Program-made: the position numbers and the translations under genes
Shown: in pieces, positions 38,582 to 47,266 of the stretch
Layout: the number at the start of each line of letters is the position of its first letter
Position numbering within the stretch: the first letter of the stretch is position 1
DNA from: Kordiimonas sediminis
GTDB taxonomy: Bacteria; Pseudomonadota; Alphaproteobacteria; Sphingomonadales; Kordiimonadaceae
DNA length: 64,000 nt
Assembly: GCF_014656395.1 (NCBI RefSeq)
Contig: NZ_BNCI01000002.1
Span: 1,240,001 to 1,304,000, forward strand
Direction: 5' to 3'
The notes under the pieces: model-generated
The model's database searches: none
What the model saw: only the letters and a program-made list of their open reading frames with translations
Told to the model about the DNA's origin: nothing

Positions 38582-39211
38582 CTAGTCGATGATCGCTGCT
38601 TCTGTTGCCTGTTTGACATCATCCATCGTAACATCTGGCGCCAGTTCAACAACTTTGATACCGCCTTCGACCACATCAAACACACCAAGATTAGTGACAA
38701 TACGGTCAACACAGGCCTGCCCAGTCAGTGGCAGTGTGCATTCTTTCAGTAGCTTACTTTCGCCAGCCTTGTTTGTGTGATCCATAATCACCACAACGCG
38801 CTGTACGCCAGCGACAAGATCCATGGCACCGCCCATGCCTTTGACCATTTTGCCGGGGATCATCCAGTTAGCAATGTCACCATTTTCAGCCACTTCCATC
38901 GCCCCGAGGATGGACAAGTTGATATGACCGCCACGGATCATGCCAAAACTGTCAGCCGAAGAAAAATAACTGGATGTTGGCAATTCTGTGATTGTCTGCT
39001 TACCGGCATTAATCAGGTCTGCATCAACCTCATCCTCATAAGGGAAAGGCCCCATGCCCAGCATGCCATTTTCAGACTGCAGGGTTACATGCATCCCTTC
39101 AGGGATATAATTTGCCACAAGTGTGGGAATACCAATTCCCAGATTAACGTAAAAACCGTCCTGCAGTTCCTGTGCTGCCCGCGCAGCCATTTGATTACGA
39201 TCCCAGGCCAT
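38582..39211 (-). CDS. scoB: 3-oxoacid CoA-transferase subunit B
   Basis: 209-aa beta subunit of succinyl-CoA:3-ketoacid CoA-transferase, which activates acetoacetate and other ketoacids. The catalytic glutamate lies in [14 protein letters not shown]; other stretches are [20 protein letters not shown] and [15 protein letters not shown]. Two bases separate it from the subunit A gene. Alternative names of the same family are atoA and pcaJ; the substrate is not fixed by sequence. Confidence 0.92.
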   Translation of the reverse strand: MAWDRNQMAARAAQELQDGFYVNLGIGIPTLVANYIPEGMHVTLQSENGMLGMGPFPYEDEVDADLINAGKQTITELPTSSYFSSADSFGMIRGGHINLSILGAMEVAENGDIANWMIPGKMVKGMGGAMDLVAGVQRVVVIMDHTNKAGESKLLKECTLPLTGQACVDRIVTNLGVFDVVEGGIKVVELAPDVTMDDVKQATEAAIID

Positions 39212-39213
39212 GA

Positions 39214-39915
39214 TTACTCTCCTCTGCTGCGGGTGGTACGCTGTTCGATACGTTTTTCATGGTCGCCTTTAATGACGCGCTGCACGAAAATACCCGGCGT
39301 ATGAATATGATCAGGGTCAAGGCTGCCAGCTGGCACAATCTCTTCAACTTCTGCGACTGTTACTTTGCCTGCTGTTGCCATCATTGGGTTAAAGTTACGC
39401 GCAGTCTTACGGTAGATCAGGTTGCCTTCTGTGTCGGCTTTCCATGCTTTGATAATGGACACATCAGCAAAAAGACCTGTTTCCATAATATAGGTTTCGC
39501 CATCAAATTCTTTATGCTCTTTGCCATCTGCGATGACTGTACCAACGCCTGTCTTGGTATAGAAACCCGGAATACCCGCACCGCCCGCGCGAATACGTTC
39601 CGCCAATGTTCCTTGTGGATTGAACTCAAGCTCAAGCTCACCCTCTAAGAACTGACGTTCAAATTCCTTGTTTTCCCCAACATAGGAAGAATACATTTTT
39701 TTAATTTGTTTCGCGTCCAGAAGGATACCCAGACCAAATCCGTCAACACCGCAGTTGTTGGAGACAATAGAAATATCTTTTGTTCCTTTGCGGTGTACTG
39801 CTGCAATAAGGTTTTCAGGAATACCACACAGGCCGAAACCACCTGCCATCATCATCATTCCATCGAATAACAACCCATCAAGGGCCGCATCCGCAGTATC
39901 AAAGATTTTATTCAC
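39214..39915 (-). CDS. scoA: 3-oxoacid CoA-transferase subunit A
   Basis: 233-aa alpha subunit of the same enzyme. Family features are the CoA-binding [30 protein letters not shown] and [20 protein letters not shown]. The start is GTG with GGAGG five bases before it. First gene of the two-gene operon; a promoter and a dyad lie about 160 nt upstream. Confidence 0.93.
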   Translation of the reverse strand: MNKIFDTADAALDGLLFDGMMMMAGGFGLCGIPENLIAAVHRKGTKDISIVSNNCGVDGFGLGILLDAKQIKKMYSSYVGENKEFERQFLEGELELEFNPQGTLAERIRAGGAGIPGFYTKTGVGTVIADGKEHKEFDGETYIMETGLFADVSIIKAWKADTEGNLIYRKTARNFNPMMATAGKVTVAEVEEIVPAGSLDPDHIHTPGIFVQRVIKGDHEKRIEQRTTRSRGE

Positions 39916-40054
39916 CTTAGCCTCCAGTCTTGCTGACCCAAACTAGGGGGAGCAGGTCAGCCTGTTAGTACCGTTCAAAACGCACCTGAATATCGCGTTA
40001 TCTGTTTATGAAAACAGTCGAAAAATTGATACCGTAGATGGTGCTTCTTTTCCT

Positions 40055-40080
40055 AATAGATAATTCAAATACTATCTATT
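40055..40080. promoter_or_regulatory. Inverted repeat at the presumed scoA transcription start
   Basis: AATAGATA and TATCTATT, 10 nt apart, form a perfect 8-bp dyad. It begins within a few bases of the expected +1 of the scoA promoter, a typical repressor position. Confidence 0.45.
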
Positions 40081-40087
40081 GAGTGAC

Positions 40088-40116
40088 CGTATAGTGCAAT
40101 ATTGTATTTTTTTCAA
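40088..40116 (-). promoter_or_regulatory. Candidate promoter of scoA-scoB
   Basis: On the minus strand TTGAAA, 17 nt and TATACG, about 170 nt before scoA. Confidence 0.5.
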
Positions 40117-40199
40117 CAAGCGATGAATTTTTGCGTTGTCCATAGCTAATACCTATGGGTTATCGATTTTCATAACCAAACACAAAAAAACCTTCATCG

Positions 40200-40215
40200 C
40201 TTTACATATGTAAAG
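40200..40215. promoter_or_regulatory. Perfect 16-bp palindrome
   Basis: CTTTACATATGTAAAG is fully self-complementary. It lies in a non-coding region, upstream of both flanking genes. The binding protein is unknown. Confidence 0.4.
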
Positions 40216-40446
40216 ATTGCGGGTCATCCTTGACAGGAAAACTAGATTCTCTGCCCTGCCTTCATACGGCAAGACAACGAACTACCGCGCCCTCGCACCT
40301 GCATTCTGAATGACCCTTCGTACGGGCAGGAAATGGCTGCCTTGAAAGCCAACGCCCATGACACCATATCTTACTGTAATAAAAGACAGGCAGAATCAGA
40401 AAACTGAATTGCCATAAAAGACGACAGCGACACGGGAGACACAAGC

Positions 40447-40719
40447 ATGACACGGTTTTTATGCCAGTTTTTTGGCATCATCTTTCTGATATTATCAATT
40501 CCACTCTTACTGACACCGATTCCGTTTGGTCTGCTGTTTCTTTTAATCAGCTTGCTATTACTGATCCCTACATCGACCCGTACTGTCAGAGTACTTCGGT
40601 ATCTTCGCAGAAAGTCAAAACTTTTTGATACGTTGATGCATCAGGCGACCAGCAAGGCGCCCTCCACGTATCGCAGGATTTTACGGCGCACTGAAACTGA
40701 CTATCTGCGCCCCCACTGA
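40447..40719 (+). CDS. Small membrane protein of unknown function
   Basis: 90-aa protein with one long hydrophobic hairpin (FFGIIFLILSIPLLLTPIPF then LLFLLISLLLLIPTSTRTV) followed by a strongly basic cytosolic tail (RVLRYLRRKSKLFD, YRRILRRTETDYLRPH). GGGAG eight bases upstream supports the ATG, and a strong terminator follows. The helix-PIPFG-helix pattern recalls small PGPGW-type membrane proteins, but I am not sure of it. Confidence 0.6.
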   Translation: MTRFLCQFFGIIFLILSIPLLLTPIPFGLLFLLISLLLLIPTSTRTVRVLRYLRRKSKLFDTLMHQATSKAPSTYRRILRRTETDYLRPH

Positions 40720-40749
40720 ACAACCGTCCTCGGTGTTCACTGCGCATAA

Positions 40750-40776
40750 AAAAGCCCCGCTCTCGACGGGGCTTTT
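40750..40776. terminator. Bidirectional terminator between small membrane protein gene and ppa
   Basis: AAAAGCCCCG and CGGGGCTTTT pair over 10 bp around CTCTCGA, giving a U-tract on both strands between convergent genes. Confidence 0.88.
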
Positions 40777-40830
40777 GGAAGTATACTTTATGATGCGGAT
40801 ATGTCCGCGATGCCGGATCAGCTATAGAGA

Positions 40831-41379
40831 TTAGATATTCTCTGGGCTACCAGCAGCTTTGTATGCCTGGACACCTTCTTCGATCAGGGATGCTGCTTTT
40901 TCTTTGGATTCCCATCCCTTGATATCTACCCACTTGCCTTCTTCAAGGTCTTTATAATGTGCGAAGAAGTGTGAAACACGCTCAAGGAAAAGCTTTGGCA
41001 TCTCAGAATAATCGCTGACACTTGTGTACCATGGGTTCAGTTTATCCACTGGAACCATAAGCAGTTTTTCATCCATGCCTGCTTCATCTTCCATTACCAG
41101 AACGCCAATCGGACGACACCGGACAACAGCCCCTGGCATGATCGGCGTCTGATTCGCGATCAGGACATCAACAGGGTCACCATCATCAGCAAGTGTGTGT
41201 GGGATAAAGCCGTAGTTACACGGGTAACGCATGCTTGTATGCATGATCCGGTCGACGAAAAGCGCACCAGAATCTTTATCCATTTCATACTTGATTGGTT
41301 CTGTACCGACCGGCACTTCAACAATTACATTTACATCCCAGGGAGCATTTTCGCCGACGGGAATTTTAGATATATCCAT
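40831..41379 (-). CDS. ppa: Inorganic pyrophosphatase
   Basis: Cytosolic family I pyrophosphatase, 182 aa. Active-site stretches are IKYEMDKDSGALFVDR, MRYPCNYGFIPHTLADDGDP (with the Asp triad in DDGDPVD) and DEAGMDEKLLMVPVDKLNP. Monocistronic, with the bidirectional terminator downstream. Confidence 0.97.
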   Translation of the reverse strand: MDISKIPVGENAPWDVNVIVEVPVGTEPIKYEMDKDSGALFVDRIMHTSMRYPCNYGFIPHTLADDGDPVDVLIANQTPIMPGAVVRCRPIGVLVMEDEAGMDEKLLMVPVDKLNPWYTSVSDYSEMPKLFLERVSHFFAHYKDLEEGKWVDIKGWESKEKAASLIEEGVQAYKAAGSPENI

Positions 41380-41425
41380 TATCAGGATTCCTTGACCTTA
41401 AAAGCATTACAAAAGCCCCAACAGT

Positions 41426-42370
41426 CTACAGGAAGGATGGTACCAGCTTATCAACAACGATGGATAAGAAGACAATCCATCCAAAATGGATGTTAGAGCG
41501 AAAAATCTCTAGGCAAATACCCGGTGAAGAAATATCCACGCGCCGTATCTGCATGCCCATGTGCAGCGCAGCAAAAGCGCAGCCGGTGTAATAGATTTCA
41601 CCCAGATTTGCAAGGGCTCCAACGAATAAAAGTGCCACCAGAAACAAGCCGTAGAAAACCATCAACCCTGCCTGCGTCTTGTCACCAAGCGCAAGCGCCG
41701 AAGACTTGACCCCAATCATCAGGTCATCGTCGGTATCCTGATGTGCATAAATAGTGTCGTATCCAAGGGTCCAGAATATCCCGCCAACATACAACACTAT
41801 CGGTGCAAGGGTCAGCTCGCCAGTAACCGCGGCATAGCCAACCAGTGCGCCCCAGTTAAATGTCAGGCCAAGCCATGCCTGTGGCCAATATGTGATGCGC
41901 TTCATGAAAGGATATGCTGCCACCAGCAACAGTGAGGCCAGACCAACACCAATGGCAAACATGCCAAGGTTCAACAACACCAGAAGGCCGATCAAACACT
42001 GGAATACAAGAAATCCCCATGCAGCCTTCACGCTGACTTCACCCGCTGGGATTGGTCTTGATCTGGTTCGTTCAACCTGTCCGTCAAAGTCCCGGTCGAT
42101 GATATCATTATAGGTACAGCCGGCTCCTCGCATAGCTAGCGACCCAACCGCAAACAACAGCAAGAGGAGTAGAGAAGGAAAACTCCCCTCCTCAGTCGCC
42201 AGCGCAACTGACCACCAGCATGGCCACAATAATAGCCATGTGCCAACGGGGCGATCCATTCGAGCCAGCTTCAGATACGGCCGCAGGACAAGCGGGGCAT
42301 TTCTATATACCCAACTACCTTCAACCGCATCAGCGGTTACCGTTACCTGCTTTTTGTTCCATGTAAACAT
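41426..42370 (-). CDS. ubiA: 4-hydroxybenzoate octaprenyltransferase
   Basis: Membrane prenyltransferase of ubiquinone synthesis, 314 aa, about eight helices. The two prenyl-diphosphate motifs are GCTYNDIIDRDFDGQVERTR and the second aspartate-rich loop YDTIYAHQDTDDDLMIGVKS. RPYLKLARMDRPVGTWLLLW is the classical start of the domain. Diverges from rsmE, as in many alphaproteobacteria. Confidence 0.96.
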   Translation of the reverse strand: MFTWNKKQVTVTADAVEGSWVYRNAPLVLRPYLKLARMDRPVGTWLLLWPCWWSVALATEEGSFPSLLLLLLFAVGSLAMRGAGCTYNDIIDRDFDGQVERTRSRPIPAGEVSVKAAWGFLVFQCLIGLLVLLNLGMFAIGVGLASLLLVAAYPFMKRITYWPQAWLGLTFNWGALVGYAAVTGELTLAPIVLYVGGIFWTLGYDTIYAHQDTDDDLMIGVKSSALALGDKTQAGLMVFYGLFLVALLFVGALANLGEIYYTGCAFAALHMGMQIRRVDISSPGICLEIFRSNIHFGWIVFLSIVVDKLVPSFL

Positions 42371-42446
42371 GAACCGGGTCTACTAAACTACCGTGAGCCA
42401 TGCAAGCACAGCTTGACAGCTTATGGAACTTGGTGAAGATGAGGCC

Positions 42447-43202
42447 ATGAAAAACACACGGTCCTATAAATATACTCGCCTTTATCTCACTGTTCCTTTA
42501 TCGCAGGGAACAGTGATTGAACTGGATAAGGAGCAATCCCATTATCTTGCCAACGTTATGCGCCAAAAACTGGGCGCATCGCTCTTGGTTTTTAATGGCA
42601 AAGACGGTGAGTGGCTGGCCGAAATTTCTGATCTTCAAAAGCGTTCAGTATCACTGAAGGTCAAATCCCAAACCAAGCCTCAGACACCAGAACCGGATCT
42701 CTGGCTTGCTTTTGCCCCGATTAAAAAAGCACGTCTTGATTTCATCGCGCAAAAGGCTACGGAACTGGGCGTGTCCCACTTGATACCGACCATGACCAAT
42801 CGCACGATTGTGGACCGCGTAAAATCGGAGCGTCTGGACGCAAATGCGGCAGAGGCATCTGAGCAAAGTGAACGTCTGACAGTGCCAACAATTGCAGACC
42901 CCATCAAACTAAGTAAGCTGCTGGATGACTGGCCTGAAGACAGAATGATCATGTTTTGCGATGAAGACCTAAGCGGCAAACCAGCAATCATTGCCTTGCA
43001 GGAAACCCTGCCCGATCACGCAGGTAAACCCTGGGCCCTGCTAATCGGCCCTGAAGGCGGCTTTGACGACAACGAACGGGACAGAATTCAAAAACATCCT
43101 AACACTGTAACGGTAAGCCTAGGCCCCCGTGTTCTGCGTGCCGACACAGCTGCACTCGCAGCCATAAGCTTATGGCAAGCCGTTCTGGGTGACTGGTCCT
43201 AG
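42447..43202 (+). CDS. rsmE: 16S rRNA m3U1498 methyltransferase RsmE
   Basis: SPOUT-class RNA methyltransferase modifying U1498 of 16S rRNA, 251 aa from the chosen start. Hallmarks are KEQSHYLANVMRQKLGASLL, APIKKARLDFIAQKATELGV and the knot motifs LLIGPEGGFDDNE and VSLGPRVLRADTAALAAISL. The ATG giving MKNTRSYKYTRLYLTVPL fits family length; an ATG eight codons before has no ribosome binding site. Confidence 0.95.
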   Translation: MKNTRSYKYTRLYLTVPLSQGTVIELDKEQSHYLANVMRQKLGASLLVFNGKDGEWLAEISDLQKRSVSLKVKSQTKPQTPEPDLWLAFAPIKKARLDFIAQKATELGVSHLIPTMTNRTIVDRVKSERLDANAAEASEQSERLTVPTIADPIKLSKLLDDWPEDRMIMFCDEDLSGKPAIIALQETLPDHAGKPWALLIGPEGGFDDNERDRIQKHPNTVTVSLGPRVLRADTAALAAISLWQAVLGDWS

Positions 43203-43417
43203 ATATCAACAGTCTAAATGTTACCAATCTTACCCAGACCCTTTTCAGGAAATCCGTAAGCATGCCTAAATCCAGTATAAATATTTTCTAACTACAAGGA
43301 ATAGAATGGTTTTCCTGAAAATCGTCATTCAGCCCGTAATTTTAGAAACAATTTTCACCTTAAAGGAAGTATATTATACCAATATTCAAACACTAATTAG
43401 GAATTTGGTTCAATATT

Positions 43418-43966
43418 ATGCCCGATGGTAGTTCACATAACCTAACCATAGATTCTCAAAAGCCCACGACTAGCATTGACCAGCTGGCGACTATCACATC
43501 CTGGCTTACGAACCATCTCCCAACGCAAGATCATCGCGCGTCTGTTGCCGATGCTTTGAAAGTAGCAATCCCCGGTCTTGACATTGATGCGCTGTGTACT
43601 GAACCAGTGAATGAAAACGGTTATAGCCGAAATGTACTCTATACGGACCCTAATGGCCGTTTCTCCATCTTGGGCCTAAAATGGTACCCGGGTGCAGAAA
43701 CCCCTATACACGGCCACAACGCCTGGGGATGCGTCGGGGTTCTGTCTGGCACAGTACAGTGCGAAACCTATGATTATTGCTGTGATTCCAAATCTGTGCA
43801 TTCCACCGGGCTGGTAACCGGCACGCCCGGCGTAGTGGCGACGGTCAATCCAAATCCAGAGGGTATTCATCGTATTTTCAACGATAGTGACACGCCAGCC
43901 ACCACACTGCATATTTACGGCCTTGATCTGGCACAAGAAGACCAGTCCGTAAACGTCTGGTATTAG
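43418..43966 (+). CDS. Cysteine dioxygenase-like cupin
   Basis: 182-aa protein of the thiol dioxygenase cupin family. Iron ligands are His98 and His100 in TPIHGHNAWGCVGVLSG and His151 in NPEGIHRIF; Tyr167 in LHIYGLDL matches the conserved active-site tyrosine. Substrates in the family are cysteine, 3-mercaptopropionate or related thiols, giving sulfinic acids; which is used here cannot be told. It stands between rsmE and gshA with 214 nt AT-rich leader, where TATTAT near 43372 could be a -10. A link to thiol control next to the glutathione gene is inference. Confidence 0.85.
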   Translation: MPDGSSHNLTIDSQKPTTSIDQLATITSWLTNHLPTQDHRASVADALKVAIPGLDIDALCTEPVNENGYSRNVLYTDPNGRFSILGLKWYPGAETPIHGHNAWGCVGVLSGTVQCETYDYCCDSKSVHSTGLVTGTPGVVATVNPNPEGIHRIFNDSDTPATTLHIYGLDLAQEDQSVNVWY

Positions 43967-44113
43967 GCCAGCTATCTTTATAGATTAGATTTACTCAATT
44001 CAACTAAGCGTGAGAAACGCTTTTGATTACTTGATCGACTTGCCTTGAGAGCGTAAGAGAGATTTCAGTGTATTCCTAAATACATACTGTTTTGGCTCTC
44101 AGGGAAAGAGTAT

Positions 44114-45475
44114 ATGTCCGACAATTCCATCCTTATCGAGAACAAGGGTCAACTTGTTGATCATCTGGCTTCGGGTGTACGCCCGGACCGGTCCACATGG
44201 AAAATCGGGGCAGAGCATGAAAAATTTGTGTTCCACCTGTCTGATCATGCACCGCTGTCTTATGAAGGCACGGACAAACTGCCTGGCATTAAAGATGTGT
44301 TGCTGGCTTTCACCGACAAGGGATGGGAACCTGTTCTGGAAAATGGCAATATCATTGCTGCAACCCGTGACGGTGCGTCTCTGTCTCTGGAACCCGGCGG
44401 GCAGTTTGAACTATCGGGCGCAGCTCTTTCTACTATTCACAACACCTGTGATGAAACCAGCCTGCATCTGAAAGAAGCCCGTGAAGTTGGCCAAGAACTC
44501 AATATAGGATTTTTAGGGCTGGGGTTTCACCCTGACCTGGAACGCAGTCAGGTGCCTGTGATGCCGAAGGCCCGCTACGGTATCATGCGTGCTTACATGC
44601 CCAAGGTTGGCAGCCTTGGGCTTGATATGATGCTTCGCACCTGTACCGTTCAGGTCAATATTGATACCGAGTCTGAGATAGACATGATCGAAAAGTTCAG
44701 GATCGGTCTGGCCTTACAGCCGCTCGCAACTGCCTTGTTCGCTAACTCGCCTTTCACGGAAGGAAAGTTAAACGGCTTTAAAAGCCGCAGAAGCCATGTC
44801 TGGACCGATACTGATCCTGACCGGTGTGGCATGCTGCCTTTCGTCTTTGAAGACGGTATGGGATTTGAGCGCTATGTTGATCATGTGCTGGATGTACCCA
44901 TGTATTTTGTTCGCAGGAATGGACAATATATTGACGCAAGTGGTCAGTCATTCAGGGACTTTATGGCTGGTAAACTGCCAGCCCTACCAGGCGAACTGCC
45001 GACGATGGAAGATTGGGAAGATCATCTGACCACCCTATTCCCCGAAGTACGGCTGAAGAAATATATGGAAATGCGCGGTGCCGACGGTGGACCCTGGGCA
45101 CGTCTGTGCGCCCTCCCTGCCTTCTGGGTTGGCCTTCTGTATGACAAAGATGCCCAGTCTGCTGCGTGGGACCTGGTTAAAAACTGGACAGTGCCGGACA
45201 TGGAGCGTATGCGCCTCGAAGCCCCTAAATTGGGACTAGAAGCTACCTGGCAAGGCAGTAAAACATTCAAAGACCTGGCAGCAGAAGCCCTCAAGATTGC
45301 TGATCAAGGATTGAAAGCCCGGGCGAAGCTTTCGTCTAGTGGGGAAACAGAGCAAGGCTTCCTGACCGCCCTTTGGGAAAGTGCAGAAAGCGGCCTAACA
45401 CCTGCCGACCTTCTGATCGAAAAGTACCGAGAAACAGGCTCTACAGAGTTTCTGTACTCAGATTATAAATACTAA
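44114..45475 (+). CDS. gshA: Glutamate-cysteine ligase (plant/alphaproteobacterial type)
   Basis: First enzyme of glutathione synthesis, 453 aa of the GCS2 type found in alphaproteobacteria and plants. Conserved stretches are WKIGAEHEKFVFHL, LSLEPGGQFELSGAALSTIH, MRAYMPKVGSLGLDMMLRTC, TVQVNIDTESEIDMIEKFRI and RGADGGPWARLCALPAFWVG. GGGAAAGAG precedes the ATG. gshB is not in the window. The downstream hairpin is shared with the convergent DUF2007 gene. Confidence 0.96.
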   Translation: MSDNSILIENKGQLVDHLASGVRPDRSTWKIGAEHEKFVFHLSDHAPLSYEGTDKLPGIKDVLLAFTDKGWEPVLENGNIIAATRDGASLSLEPGGQFELSGAALSTIHNTCDETSLHLKEAREVGQELNIGFLGLGFHPDLERSQVPVMPKARYGIMRAYMPKVGSLGLDMMLRTCTVQVNIDTESEIDMIEKFRIGLALQPLATALFANSPFTEGKLNGFKSRRSHVWTDTDPDRCGMLPFVFEDGMGFERYVDHVLDVPMYFVRRNGQYIDASGQSFRDFMAGKLPALPGELPTMEDWEDHLTTLFPEVRLKKYMEMRGADGGPWARLCALPAFWVGLLYDKDAQSAAWDLVKNWTVPDMERMRLEAPKLGLEATWQGSKTFKDLAAEALKIADQGLKARAKLSSSGETEQGFLTALWESAESGLTPADLLIEKYRETGSTEFLYSDYKY

Positions 45476-45487
45476 GGCACAATCTAA

Positions 45488-45517
45488 AAAGCCACAGGGG
45501 TAAATCTCTGTGGCTTT
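45488..45517. terminator. Bidirectional terminator after gshA
   Basis: AAAGCCACAG and CTGTGGCTTT form a 10-bp stem with a 10-nt loop. It lies between convergent genes. Confidence 0.8.
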
Positions 45518-45545
45518 CAAGAAATATACTGATAAGCAGGCTCAA

Positions 45546-46052
45546 TCAAAGCCAGCGTAGCCAGTTTAAAAACCATAATAGAAATATGGTGAACCCTGAT
45601 AGGGTAAGCCCCCAAAGTAACCCAACAGGCATTGAAGAAAACCTTGACCGTTTCCGACGGTAATAGGCGTCACACTGCAGACAATGCATCCATTCCCCTG
45701 CCTCGCTGGCATCATACCGAATGCCGGGGATAAGGGACGGTATTTCGCCAACAAAGGGATGCACATGACTTGATCCGCATGTTCTGCAAAAAGCGTCTTC
45801 CTCCGGCGCTACAGGATCAGATGACGGCGTATTATGCAATGTAACAACATTAGCCAAAACCGTTTGTGCAATGTGACGGTCTTTCAACCGCACCAGCAAA
45901 TCGGTCGCAACTCCGTACTGCAGCGTCCCCATATTCTCGTTGGATAAAAAGGCCGAGATTTCGTTACTTTCAAGCAAGCCCTTCAGCAAGTGTGCATCAT
46001 GTGATGACAGATTACTACGAACAATCACAAGCTCTTCTGGGTCTGCTGCCAT
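45546..46052 (-). CDS. DUF2007 protein with zinc-ribbon-like cysteines and C-terminal membrane helix
   Basis: 168 aa. Residues 7-70 fit DUF2007 (IVRSNLSSHDAHLLKGLLES then ATDLLVRLKDRHIAQTVL), a ferredoxin-like fold proposed to have a signalling role. Then two cysteine pairs, C89xxC92 and C124xxC127, form a possible zinc site, and a membrane helix closes the protein (VGLLWGLTLSGFTIFLLWFL). The ATG is preferred over a GTG one codon before because AAGG then stands at normal distance. Function unknown; probably a membrane-tethered adaptor. Confidence 0.78.
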   Translation of the reverse strand: MAADPEELVIVRSNLSSHDAHLLKGLLESNEISAFLSNENMGTLQYGVATDLLVRLKDRHIAQTVLANVVTLHNTPSSDPVAPEEDAFCRTCGSSHVHPFVGEIPSLIPGIRYDASEAGEWMHCLQCDAYYRRKRSRFSSMPVGLLWGLTLSGFTIFLLWFLNWLRWL

Positions 46053-46120
46053 CACTGTTACCTTTTCGTGTCACTTTACTGGCAGTGGGGAGCAAACTGA
46101 CTTGCCTGCGCCCGCATTCA

Positions 46121-46561
46121 TTATGAACCAGTATATAGCCATACAAGACGAATCCACATCACCAATAGCGCAATTGAGCTAATGAAGAATACTGAAAATC
46201 TGTGCACAACTTTGTTATACGTGCACTGAATAAAGCTATGCAGTACTCGAAAGGCAACAAAAACCCACGCAAGGGCTACCAAACTGTCATCAACCAAACC
46301 CGCTACCGTAGCAACCAAACAAACTGCATAAAACAGGATCGGTACCTCTGCCAGGTTTTTAAAGTTATCCGATGGAAATCTGGTTGCGTCTGGCAGCGAG
46401 TCCATAACCCCAGGTTTATTAGGGTTTCCAGGAACGAGACCTTTTTTCATAAACAAAGGGAGCCTCTTTGTAAAAAGAAACAAAAAAACCGCAAATGTCA
46501 GCCCAATCTGCGCCAGCATGGGGCCCACAAGGCCCGTATCAACCGTTATAGAGTTTAGCAT
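46121..46561 (-). CDS. MAPEG family membrane protein
   Basis: 146-aa protein with four hydrophobic helices, the size and pattern of MAPEG (membrane-associated eicosanoid/glutathione metabolism) proteins: MLAQIGLTFAVFLFLFTKRL, NFKNLAEVPILFYAVCLVAT, ALAWVFVAFRVLHSFIQCTY and NKVVHRFSVFFISSIALLVM. The R-x-LHS-x-x-x-C-x-YN pattern is characteristic. Some members are glutathione transferases; the role here is not known. Proximity to gshA may be chance. Confidence 0.85.
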   Translation of the reverse strand: MLNSITVDTGLVGPMLAQIGLTFAVFLFLFTKRLPLFMKKGLVPGNPNKPGVMDSLPDATRFPSDNFKNLAEVPILFYAVCLVATVAGLVDDSLVALAWVFVAFRVLHSFIQCTYNKVVHRFSVFFISSIALLVMWIRLVWLYTGS

Positions 46562-46609
46562 TAACCTTCTCCCTCAGAGCCTTAATCAGGCTATTTCTAT
46601 TAGTTTCGT

Positions 46610-47152
46610 CTAATCCAAAAGACCTGTATCAAGCCCATCAATACTGATTTTATTTTTTTGCTGACGATATTCGACCATACCGTCTTCGCCCTTACTCTCT
46701 GAAAATTTGACAAGTGTCTGGCGCGTCTCAACCAAGTCCATGACGGGTACCGCAAATCCACAACTGTCCTGAGTGCTGTCTACCTTGATCACAATTATCT
46801 GACGTGTTCCCGCATAAGACGGAAACAGAGCCAGTAGGCTTTCAAACTCGTCCTGTCCCCGCTGCACCGCACGCCCATGGCCGTATAACCGTAAAATCAA
46901 AGGATTTCTGTCATAGCTATTAAACATCAGGGTAATGCGCCCGTCATGTTTTAGGTGCGCTGCGGTTTCATTACCGCTTCCTGATAAGTCCAGATAAGCA
47001 CATTCATTCTTGTTGAGAACCCGAAAACTATCCATACCCTTTGGACTAAGGTTTATCCGGCCCTCTTTGCAGGCCGTAGCAGTGAAAAACATAGGCTGAC
47101 GCGTGATAAATTCTGCCTGTTTTTCGGTAATATGATCATAAAAAGTCGCCAC
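46610..47152 (-). CDS. Pyridoxamine 5'-phosphate oxidase family (flavin-binding split barrel) protein
   Basis: 180 aa. The split-barrel fold is recognised from FITRQPMFFTATACKEGRIN, SPKGMDSFRVLNKNECAYLD and RITLMFNSYDRNPLILRLYG. The starting GTG has AAGGAG eight bases before it. Members bind FMN or F420 or heme and are not necessarily PLP enzymes; the true PdxH motif is not seen. Specific role unknown. Confidence 0.85.
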   Translation of the reverse strand: MATFYDHITEKQAEFITRQPMFFTATACKEGRINLSPKGMDSFRVLNKNECAYLDLSGSGNETAAHLKHDGRITLMFNSYDRNPLILRLYGHGRAVQRGQDEFESLLALFPSYAGTRQIIVIKVDSTQDSCGFAVPVMDLVETRQTLVKFSESKGEDGMVEYRQQKNKISIDGLDTGLLD

Positions 47153-47266
47153 CGGATAATCTCCTTTTGGTGAATTCAGATTGTTAGCATAAAATTAAAC
47201 AAACATGACATTCACTGTTCTATAAAAGCTATTCATTTTTGTACGGCTATATTCAAGGATTATTCT

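Larger units (their letters stand above)
39916..40446. other. Dyad-rich non-coding region between scoA and a small membrane protein gene
   Basis: No protein with coding character is found here. The left half carries the scoA promoter and operator candidate. Between about 40140 and 40215 three inverted repeats follow each other: CCATAG/CTATGG, GGTTAT/ATAACC and the perfect CTTTACATATGTAAAG. The right 200 nt show no structure that I recognise. Confidence 0.6.

Noticed and set aside
40262-40453. Minus-strand open frame of 63 codons
   Set aside because: Overlaps the leader and start of the small membrane protein gene; Cys/Arg-rich, no ribosome binding site.
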